DNA from: Erpobdella octoculata
Taxonomy: Eukaryota; Annelida; Clitellata; Hirudinida; Erpobdellidae
Direction of reading: 5' to 3'
Length of the DNA stretch: 64,000 nt
Assembly (NCBI GenBank): GCA_963978895.1
Contig: OZ022238.1
Location: 38,667,820 to 38,731,819 of the forward strand
In this document: piece by piece, positions 24,001 to 36,000 of the stretch
How the letters are laid out: each line of letters starts with the position of its first letter
Numbering within the stretch: the first letter of the stretch is position 1
The notes under the pieces: generated by a model
What the model was told of the DNA's origin: nothing
What the model saw: only the letters and a program-made list of their open reading frames with translations
Database searches by the model: none
Made by a program: the position numbers and the translations under genes

Positions 24001-27000
24001 GGGGTTTTTCTAATCCTTGTCTTTCTTGCTCCCTTTTCCCGTTCCCGGTCGCTTCCTCATTCCCGGTCGCCTTCCCGCTCTCGGTCGCTTTCCCGCTCCC
24101 TGTAGCTTTCTCGCTCCCGATCACTCTCTCTTTCCCACTTGCTCTTCTGATCTCGGTCGCTTTCCCGCTTTCGCTTGCTTTTCCGTTGCCGGTCGCTTTC
24201 CTTTTCCCGCTCGCTCTTTTGCTCTCAGCTGCTTTTCCGTTCCCGTTTCCGCTCATTTGTGTATATGTATGTGAATGTGTTTATGTATCTATATATATAC
24301 TAGCTGACCCTTCAAACGTTGTTTTGCCTTATAAATTATTTTAGTTTTTTTATTAAAAGTTTAATGTTCAAATTCTGTCAATTTAAAAAAAACAATGTTT
24401 TTTGTCAGACCATCTTTAGCCAACACAAACAAACTGGATGGTTTGCCCTCGCCAGAACATGCCACGTATAATTGTCCGTGAGAAAAATATGGCGTGCCCA
24501 AATCTAAGCCACAAACAGACATTGTTTGGCCTTGCGACTTATTAATTGTCATTACGAATGCCAATATAATTGTAAATTGAATTCATTTTAATTCAATATG
24601 CACTTCTGTAGAAATCATTGAGATCCGTGGCAGCAAAACACTTTTGCCTCGGAACTTGCCATTCAAAATGCTGGCTTCGACAATGTTTTTCATCAATTTT
24701 TTAATTACTAATTGCGTGCCATTGCACAGCCGAGGTGGGTTCAAATTCCGAAGTAGAATAACCGGAGATCCAACTTTAAGTTGTAAATGATGCAGTGACA
24801 TGCCTGCCAAATCCATGATTTCAAAACTCTGTTGGATAATTTACGGCTTCGCTGGCATCGCAAACTGTATCAATCGATTTGTATGACACCAATTCGCCTG
24901 GCAACAACTGCTGTATCTTAAAATTTAAATCATTGACATCCACATTTTTGCTGCAAAATGACTCTTTCTGCCAGCCACTCATGATTCAGCACTGTGGCCA
25001 TGGATGATTGCTTTTTATGTTGCACATTGCTTAAGTGCTGAATGAGCTGTTCTGCCTCCATCCAATAAAGTTGCTGCAATGCCAGAATTAGAGAAATGAG
25101 AAATGTTTTCCCAGTTCCACCTGGTGCATCCAAAAAAAAAGAATCCACTGTCCTTCCAAAACTGCCAGTATAATGCGGCCGTAAATTATTCTTTGTTCAT
25201 CAGTCATTAGTGGAACATAGCGAGTAACAATCGCTGCCATTTCTACAGTATTGTACCGCAGTTTACCTGAAAGGAATCTGCCATGTTTTTCTACCTCAAA
25301 ATGCAAGAAGATAAACATTTTCAATCTCAGACAGTTAAAGATACTCTTTTATAGGAAACAGTATAAATATAAATCATTTTTTAAATAATTTAAAAATAAT
25401 ATTTGAAATAGCCATGGATCTACCAAATGTACACAAAAATTTTCATAAAAATCGGTTCAGCCGTTTCGGAGGAGTTCAATTTCAAACACTATGACACGAG
25501 ATTTATATATATATATATATATAGATATATATATATATATATAATGTATATGTATAATTGATGATGATTATATATTGTCTCAAGTTACAAATTTTATTTC
25601 ACGCTTCAATATGATAACAATGTGATACAAGTTGTTCATTTTTTCGATTTTGTATCTTTGAGCTCATATTATGAATATAAATGAATTTTCAATAAATGAA
25701 AGTCTGTGAGCTTGTGGGTTTGTGGGTCTGTCTCTTATATAAATCTAAACCACTGGAGCGATCTTTAGGAAATTTGGCAAGGACGCAGTTCTCATACAGG
25801 GGAAGAAAGTTGAGAAGGTTTGGATTCCCTACTCCGATCCCCCGGCTCAGGGTGGCCAAAAAACCTTTCCAGGCCAAAAGTGCCTATGTACGAACATTAG
25901 AAATAATTGCATAAGAAAATTCAAATTTAGTGTATGTAACGTTTGAAGGCTTCAAGCAGCTTTTAGCCAGTTTTAGCAAATCTATTTTACTTTTTATGGG
26001 CTAAAAGAAGTTATGAAAGAATGGAAAAGAGAAATGAGAAGGAACGTGAACGGGAGAGCAAGCGGGAACTGGAAAGCGACTGAGAACTTGAAAGCAAGAA
26101 AGAACGGGAAAGCGACTGGAAGAGGGAGAGCAAGCAGGGAAGGAAACGCGAGCAAAAAAGAAAAACGATAACAAAACCTCTGAAAACCCCGAGCAAACCC
26201 TGCTAGTGCTTTCATATTTTATAGACTTACAATATTATCAAAAAATATTTTGCAAAAAATTTTTAGTTGCCAAATTATAAAATTTTAAAGTATTTTTAAA
26301 AAACAAAGTTTTTTACTGTTCACTTGTTTTTAATTTGATTTGGACTTGAATAATTATTGTGTTTTAACAATTATATTTAGTAGATGTGTAATTAAACATG
26401 CAAAGTCACAAATATTACCTAGTGTTTGAAATTAGACACACTCGGGGGAACAGCATCATTGATCTTGGAGGATAGACGTGACAGTTTTTCAGTGTTTATA
26501 AAAATTTTTTTTTTTCATTTCAGGAGTTGATTCAAAATGCTGAAGATGCTGGTGCTAGTAAAGTTGTTTTTCTTATGGACTACACAACGTATGGCACAGA
26601 TCCTGACAAATTACATCATAAAGATTTGGCTCAATTTCAGGTAGTGTTCATCCTCTTTTTTTTTAATATTTTTGTTTTGAGTGGCTTAGACCAGCAGTTC
26701 TTAAAGAGGTGGTCAACAGGCTCATGTTGGTCCGCAGAGATCAAGTCGCTGAATTTTTTTAAAAATAATTTATTATTTTAAATTAAATAATAGTTCAAAG
26801 TAAGTAATAGGTTTATATAAAATTCATAAAAAATATCTATACTTGTGTCATTTATTATATGGCCCAAAGATTTAAATGTAGATCTTCAGAATAGATTGAT
26901 TATTATACGAATTGATTAAGAATTAATATGAATTACTTCGTGAATTTTGAATGAAGTCCATTTCCATTGATATTTATAAGTATTATATAACATTAGCAGT

Positions 27001-30000
27001 GCTTGACGCGGCGTCGCTCGCATGAAATTAGAGAATTTGAACCGTGCATCTATAAAAGAATACTGCATGGGACGATTTTTTTACGACCCGGCCCTTCGAC
27101 AACTTGGCCTAGCCTGTTTCATAAGCCAAAATTTCAGGCCTGGCTTGGCCCATCTAATATGGACCTGGCCGTTTATACAGGCTTAAAAATTTTTATATTT
27201 GGCAAAAAATCTCGGCACATCCCACATTAGCTTCAGGTTTGGCCAGGCCTGTCTGAAGATCCTGAAATCACAGCCTGGCCCGATCCGTGTAGTACTTTAA
27301 TCCATAGACCCTTACACGGATTTTTTAAGACCCTGTCCGGCTTCTTTTATAAGCAGAAAATTACGGGCCTGGCTTGTAATTTAAGCCGGAACCGCCCCGC
27401 TACATAAGCACAAAAGTCGAGGCCTGGCCCGGTCCGTGATGAACTGGATTCAGCCAGTTTCAACAGGCACAAAACCTCAAAGCTTGGAAACTAATTTTTC
27501 TTTAAATAATGAAATACGCATGTATCTTATTGTTTTTTTTAAAACCTAAAAAACTGAATTTTTATGTTTTTACATTTCCAGTTATTGAGTTTTCAAAAAC
27601 TCTTTTTCCACCCTACATTTGTAGTCCTGGAAGCCAAAAGATAAAAAACAAATGGTAAAACATGTGTAACTTTATTTTTTAAGTAATATCTGAATACTTA
27701 TTTTCCTATCTGTAGTATTTTCAGTTTCAGAGATGGAATTATTCTAAAAAAAGTTTAACGATTTTTCCACCCCAAATTTGAAGTCCTGAAAACCCAATTT
27801 TAAAAACATGTATTTTGTTATTTTGTAGAAATACTCTCAGTACTAAATTGCAAAACTTTAACATTTTTAGTTCTTGAAGATTTTAAGCAAATATTCTTTT
27901 TTTCCACTCCACATTTGAGGTCCTGGAAACCAAATTGTCTAAAAGTGGTAAAACACGTATGTCGTCATTTCTTGAGAAAATACTAAATAGTAATTTTTAC
28001 ATCTGTAGCACTTACAGTTTTTGAGTAGCAGTTACTTTGAAGAAAAAATAATCTTTTTTCCACCCAACATTTCAGGTCCTGGAAAATAAATTTTCAAAAA
28101 ATGGTGAAACACGTATTTTTTTTATTTTTTAAGAAGAATCCATATACCAAATTTCAAAACCTCTTCATTTTTGGTTTTCGAGATATACAATGTTTTAGAA
28201 AAAAGTTTGTTTTCCTGTTTCATCCCCTCAGGAGCAAAATTTTCAAAAATCCTTTCTTAGTGGGTGCTTACTAAGCATCTGCGTCCCGATATCGTTATCT
28301 CGAATTCAATCGAGATTTCAAAACGATACGGGATTCCCGTATCACCATTGAAACGATACAGTCTGCGGAAGAAGTCTCGTATCGATATTAATTGGCGATA
28401 CTTAAAATTTCATTCTCGATTAAAATCCCGAAAAATATCGGGATTTTTTAAAAATATTTTCCAATAAATAACGAAAGTCATACATATTTAATTAACGATT
28501 GTCACAACTGTGAATATTTGCAATTGATTCATCAACATTGATTAATTAATCTACCTATTGACAGAAGTTATTAAGCTTCTGCGTCCCGTTATTTTTTTGG
28601 AACGATACGATCCGATACGATTTCTGAAATTTGCCCCGAATTAAACGATACGATACGAGACGCTTCGAACAATAACGATACGATATCGATACGATACGAT
28701 ACGATTTCGGGATCTCGACTGAAGCGGAAATTTTGCCTAGAGATAACATAGAATGATGAACTATACGCGACAGACAATATTAATAACTACATTAAAGAAA
28801 TTCATTGAAAAAAAATATATAAATATTAAAAAATTTCAAAATTTATAAAAATTTACCAAATTTAATTTTTTTTTACAACTTGAAATAAGTTTCATTTGTT
28901 TAGTTTCGGTACATCTATTTGTCTAAATTTAGACTCTAAATAAAATGCTACCGCCGATAGAAAGTATTTATTTACTTTATTTAGTGACGCGGCATGATAA
29001 TGATGACAGACACGAGAAAGTGTCTCTATGCAAGAATTAAAAAAGTGAAAAAACCCAGCGTGTTTATTTATAGGCGATGGCGAATGCGGTTAGCAATAGC
29101 AAGAAAGAAGCTGAGAAAGTTTCGAATTCCAGCTGCAGACGATACGGGTTACGGCACTGTCGTGCACACTACAGGTGGCTCACACATACTCACACACAAC
29201 CAAGAATATCATCGAGATTATAAAGATATATCTTAGATGAGCTACTATTACGGTCAATTACGGATATCGAAACACTAAAATAATCATTCCAATTCTATAT
29301 AACAAATTTGAAAAAATAAGTTTATCAAACAGACTAAACCAAAACATAAACATAGAATGATCATTACTATTACATTACTCATTATTCTCATTAATAATAA
29401 TAGTCATCGATGTGAGCGAGTACGATTGCCTTGTAGGGCTTGTAGAATCAGTAGTATGCAGAGCTCGACTAGCAGCCTAAGAGGAGCGTGGCTTTTTTGC
29501 TGCCGGTTCCCAGACTAAAAATAGTAAATAATGGGGCTACAGGCTGTCTGGAAAACCGAATTTAAAGTGGGGATGATAATAGTTGTTGAATCAATTGCAA
29601 ATATTCACAGTTGTGACAATCGTTAATTAAATATGTATGACTTTATTTATTGGAAAATATTTGTTAAAAATCTCGATATTTTCGAGATTTAAATCGGGAA
29701 TGAAATTTTAAGTATCGCTAATTATATAGATACGGGATTTCTTCCGCAGGCTGTATCGGTTCAATGGCGATACGGGATCTCCCGTATCGTTTTGAAATCT
29801 CGATTGAATTCGAGATAACGATATCGGGACGCAGATGCTTAGTAGTTATTAATATTGTCTGTCGCGTGTAGTTCATCATTCTATGTTATCTCTAGGCAAA
29901 ATTTCCGCTTCAGTCGAGATCCCGAAATCGTATCGTATCGTATCGATATCGTATCGTTATTGGTCGAAGCGTCTCGTATCGTATCGTTTAATTCTCGGCA

Positions 30001-33000
30001 AATTTCAGAAATCGTATCGTATCGTATCGTTCCAAAAAAATAACGGGACGCAGAAGCTTAGTGCTTACGCTATAAAAGTAATATAATTTCCAAATTTCAC
30101 GTTCCTAGCATAAGGCATTTGAGCTCGGTGTTGATTATCAGTCAGTCAGTCAGTCAGAGCCGCTTCTTATATATATATATATTATTTACAATACTGAGAA
30201 GTTTTGCTGATTTCTAGAAGATTTACAGAGATGACATATTTAGATCTTTGTATGCTTCATTTAAAATCTTTGTATAAAGATATTTTATGAAATGTTTTTT
30301 AAGGCTTGTTTTATAAGTACTATTCTAACCATTTTCAACTCAACTTAGTTGATTAAAGTGGACAATTGTGAACATTCTTAGATTTAGAAAACTTATCTCG
30401 TCTCTTCTGCTTCTAACAACTGTGCTGGAATGTAAATATCAGAAAGATGTAAGAATAACAAAAAGTTCAGAGCCATATGCTTCACTATTTAATAGAGTTT
30501 ACAAAAATCTACCAAATGCTATGCCCCTGTTCCTACTAACTTTCTCAAATAACAACACACAAGAAGAATATGTTCCCATTACCATTAGGGCTATAAAGCT
30601 AAAGAAGTTATATTGAAGTTTCGATAAAAAGTTCTACAGAAGTGTCTTCAACATGTATGGATTTTTTGGAAGGCTTCAAAATTGGTTTTTGCTGCATTCA
30701 ATGAGAGTTTATACTTTGTTCAATATTATTGTTGTTGTAGCAGGAGGGATGAAGCAATGACACTTAATGTATTTATTTATTCTTTTTCAAATTATTTTGT
30801 TCAACTGAATTATTAGAGAAAGAGTTTCAGAATAAATAAAAATATAGACAACACGATTGAACTATTTAGCTTGAAATGGTGAAGAGTATGATTATTTCAT
30901 AAAAATATTTTGAAAAATTCGATGTTTGCTTCCATTTTGTAGATAACTATTAAATTAAATTTAAAAAAATAGTTATAAAATAATGTATTTATTTTAGGGA
31001 CCAGCACTTTATGCATATAACAATGCAGTATTTTCTGAAAGAGATTGGGAAGGAATCAGACGACTCCAAGATAGCATTAAAGCTGACGATCCATTGAAAG
31101 TTGGAAAATTTGGTCTCGGCTTTAAATCAATTTTTCACATAACAGGTAATCAAATGTTTAATGATTTCTATTTATTGTTGTGATCAGTATTACTTATTAC
31201 TTGGAGTGTGCTGGAATTACCTTTAGAACAGGCCCATTGGAAAGGGGTTATGGTATAAGCCCCACCATTTGAAAGTATGTTGTCTAGTCGTCGGCAGTGA
31301 TGTTAAAATGTTAACTACTATTTTTTAGTTAGGGCATTAGTTTAACTGATTTTTTTAGTTTAGTTGGGAGTTTAACTACTATTTTATTAAGTTAAACTAC
31401 AAAATGTTAGTTGAAAAAAAATTAAACCATTTGTCCTCATTTGCTCTGACTCAACACGTGGATCAGCCATCCCATAGCGGGGGCGGTTTCCTTGACATGA
31501 TCATGGCCAGGTTTCCTGCTCAATTCCACTTTTTACCCCAGCTACACCAATCTTCACAGCCCGACAGGTTCGCGGCTGGAGATGGCTTGACCACGATGCA
31601 TTCCAATCAGCTCTGCTCACTGGTCCTCTCTGCCAGGATGCAAAAATTTTCCGGGATATGTCGGCCGATCAACTTTTTAAGCTTGACTATGACATTTCAC
31701 TTTCAACACTGGACAAGCTTGTTCCACCACACAAAGTGAAGTCTCGGCTTTCCACCTCACATCACACGCTGCTAGCCCAAAGAAATTGCAGAATTCTGTT
31801 TCTACCATCCTGGGTAAGAAACCCAGCAAACCCATGGTGGTGCCCCCCTTCTCCGCATCTGACTTTCACTCTTTTTTGGTCAATAAAGTAGAAAATGTAC
31901 GTACATCAACTGCTGGCACTCCACCTGCCGGAATACACTCCCACTGCCAGCTGGCTCAGATAGTTCAACACCTCAATGGAAACAGTGGAACTCATAATTG
32001 TCAGCTCGACCCAATCCCAACATTCGTCATTGTACAATTTTTAGAGGTTTTGCTGTCATTCATCACAAGCCTGCCTGTGCAATGCATCTGTTTGGGAGGG
32101 TCTACCTTCGTCGCAGATGGACGCCGTAATTATTTTACGGGAAAAAGCACAACATCTGGGAAAAGCATATAATTCTTTTAACTTTTTTTTTACAAAGTTG
32201 CCACAGGAATGGAAAATTGCGATAGTTATTCCTATTCACAAAAAAGGGCCGAGAATTACAGACCAATCTCTATCACTTCTACGAGCTGCCGAGCAATGGA
32301 GCGAATCGTCAATCGATCTCTTATGCAGTTTCTTTTGAAAAATAATTTAATTAATAGAAGTCAACACGAATTTACTCCTGGCTGCTCAACAGTTACTAAC
32401 ATCCTTGAATGTGCTGACCGGTGGAGTGAGGTGATACAAGCAAGACAGTTGCTAGATGTCATATACTTGGATTTCAAAAAGCATTTGATTCCGTATCTCA
32501 TCTCAAACTCCTGCAGAAAGTAAAGGCCTATGGAGTTAAGGGGGACCTACTGAGCTGGCTTACTGATTTTTTAGACTCTAGATTTCAACGAGTTGAGGTG
32601 GGAAGTTTCCAATCCGAAGATATTTCAGTGATCAGTGGTGTTCCTCAAGAGAGTGTGCTCGGCCCTACTTTATGTCTTTTATTCATCAATGACTTGCCAA
32701 AAATATTTACAAGTCCAGATATAACTTGCAAATTATTTGCTGATGATGTTAAAATATATTGTATGCCTTATCCATCTTTTGGGTCCTCAACTGTGAGCCT
32801 TCAGAATGCTCTTGATCTTGTTTCTGGATGGAGTGAAAGATGACAACTGAAACTGGCGGCTCAAAAATGTCTGATATTCACAGTCAATGACAGAAGAACA
32901 GCACCATCCTCCAACATGTAAACTATTAACGACCATACATTGGATTCTGTTCGAACAATTCGTGATCTTGGTGTTGAGGTAGATTCACGTCTAAGATACG

Positions 33001-36000
33001 AAGATCATGTTAATATTATTACCCATAAAGCTGCTGCAATATCTCGTCTCCTAAGAATTTCACTCGTTTCCACTGATTGGAGAATACTCAAACTGGCATT
33101 TTGTACTTTCGTCAGACCTATACTGGAACCCTCATTGTAGATACCTAGTTGATTGAATTGAAAGGGTTCAGAAAACATTCACCAGGTTTATCCCTTCGGT
33201 CTCTGGTCTCTCCTATAAAGATCATCTTCAATTTCTTGATCTTCAATCTTTGGAAAAACGCCGTTTAATTGCTGATCTAGTTTTCTGTTATAAATTAATA
33301 AACCATTTAGTTACTTCTATGTCATTGTCATTTGCTCCTACCAATATAATATCATAGTTATAAATTAAGATTAAATAAATTTACATGTGATGCTGTAAAA
33401 TATTTCTACACTAACAGAATAGTTGCGGTTTGGAACTCTCTCCCCGCCGATGTTGTAAACTGTTCCAGCGTTTCTTTATTTAAATTGTCATTGAAATCAG
33501 TCAACTTGGACAATTTCTTATACCACAGCTAGAGTTATTTTTTAATTTTCTGTTATTCTGTGATATCTATGTGGTTTTTTTGTTTTCACTTCTTGATGGT
33601 TTCTGTTTCTTGTGTCCATGACTAAGGATGTCTGTGATTTTCTTTTATTGTTTTTTTTCATGCTAGTGTTAGTGGCTTACTAGCCCTTCTGGCATTTTTC
33701 AATAAATAAATAAATAAAGGAGAGCCACAAATAATCTAGTTTTTGGCTATGTAGTCCATTGAAAATGATTTTGCACAACAGTTGAAATATAATGATGTAA
33801 TCAACAAATTTGTTGGGAAGGTTTTGCCGAGAAAACTGTTTTGAGCACTGACGATGTTATATCATCAGCGATAGACATGTTTTTCTAGTTTTATTATTTT
33901 CTTATGAGTTATAAAAAGCTCTAATTGGACTGGTTTGGAGCTCAAGATCATAAAACCACATCTCTGATTGATGAAATTTTATTTTTTGATTAAATAACAT
34001 TTATTAATTAATATCTTTAGCTGCTTTAAATTTGTTTCTTGTGGTAATTCATGATATTTCAAAGATTTGAATATTATTGCATATTAATGCATCTGAATTG
34101 TTTTCTAATCTTGCAAGAAGTCTATTAAATGATTTCAGATCTGCCAAGTGTTTACAGCGGATACAATATCTTATTTATTGATCCTCATGAAAGGTATTTT
34201 GAAGATTCAGGAAAAAGAACATCAAGTTATGGATGGAACCTTAATGAGGAAGAACACAAGAATGAAATCTTCAGTCTTAGTCATCAGTTTGAACCATTCT
34301 TGCAAGATGTTTTTGGAGTTAAAAAAGATAATTTTGGTGATTATTTTATTTTATTGAATCCTTATAGTTATGAAGGGAAGGGAAATGCTATGAATTGGAA
34401 TTTATAAATGTACACACAAATGTATAAATGCAGTAACCTTTGGTAAATTTTAACTCCAGTTAGTTTATATTTATATTAATTCTGACCTAAATTCATTACA
34501 CAAACAAATTTTTCGATGCTTCCTATTGTTGTTAATATAACTCCAGTTTGTTGATATTTATATTAATTCCGACCTAAATTCATTACGCAAACAAAATGTT
34601 CCATGCTTCCTATTATTATTTATTTGCTTTGTTGAAATATTCCATTTTACAGTCCCATGTTATTCAAAATATTCTTATTTAATCTTCATTGTGTCAAGTA
34701 GTTATTTTAATTGACAATGGAGTTTTCTAGATTTATCAATCAGCTGTTTGTTAACATTGTCTAAAAAATGTGATTAATTATATGTATATAACTATCAATA
34801 ATTCGAGGAGCGAAAAGAGAAAAAGAAATAATACAAGTAAATAAATAAATAAAATAAATAACAAGTAAAATGAATCAAACATAAATGGGGAGAAAAACAA
34901 GATAAATTCAATTTCTTTCGCCTTTGATGTGTAATGTTTACATTGTTTAACAAATGTAAAATTAATCACATTTGTTAGACAATGTTAATAAACAGCTGAT
35001 TGATAAATCTAGAATACTCCATATATTTATAATTCCACAGGTTATTTCAATGGAACGATGTTTAGATTTCCACTTCGTAACAACAGCATGCATTCTGATC
35101 TCAGCAATACCTGCTATGTGGAGCAGAATATTAAACAGTTGGTCAACTTCTTGGAAGCTGAAAGTGAAATAATTTTACTGTTTTTAAAGAAAATCGAAAA
35201 TATTTCCTTCTACAAAAAGAATAAAAATGGATGCGTTGAGAAGCTAATAAACATTGAAATTTGCAAGAATAATCTTCCAAATGTTCAGAAAAGCAGACAA
35301 ACATTGTGTGACAATATCAAAGATAACATTAAAAATTGGTATTTGAAAACTTCATTTTCTGTGACATATCCAATGGAGATAACAGTGGAAAGTTCCAATG
35401 GTCATCAGAAATCATCCAAGTGGGTTGTGTGTCAACGATTTGCTGGTAAAGAATGCAAGCCTACAGAAAATGAATGCATAGATGGATATCTGCCACTTGT
35501 TGGTGTTGCTTCAAAAATTCCAAATGAAACTTCAGTTCCAGTATCAAATGAACCTTATGGTCAAATGTTTTGTTTTCTGCCACTTCCAATTGAAGAAAAA
35601 AGTTCGACTGGATTTAACTTTCATGTTCACGGCTCTTTTGCAGTTGATCAAAACAGAAGACACATTAAGTGGTTGACAGCAGGACAAGATCTGAATAAAC
35701 TTCAAGATAAGGATCTTATTTGGAACAAATTCTTAATCGAAAAAGTTCTTCCAACTTGTTTAAATGAACTCATACATTATTTAATTGAGTGGCATAAGAA
35801 TCTGACTCTAGATAATGTAAACAATTCTGATCCTCATTTACTTGAAATATATTCACAGTTTATTTATTCAGTAATTCCAAATAAGCAAAATGTCAACCAT
35901 CATTGGAACCGATTCGTTGAAAATTTTAATCAGATTATTGCTCAATCTTTCACTTTCTTTTCTGTCACGACTATGACATGGAAATCTTCAATTTCTTATT

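Noticed and set aside
23050..24274. Arg/Ser-rich (SR-protein-like) and RERESD open frames on both strands
   Set aside because: They are translations of Helitron-borne minisatellites in several frames at once and carry no RNA-binding domain.
28994..29236. 80-residue basic open frame in the inner hAT-like element
   Set aside because: No transposase motif or similarity was recognised, and it is too short to be the autonomous enzyme.
30368..30616. 82-residue open frame in sacsin intron 3
   Set aside because: No domain, and it does not continue the sacsin reading between exons 3 and 4, which already join in phase.
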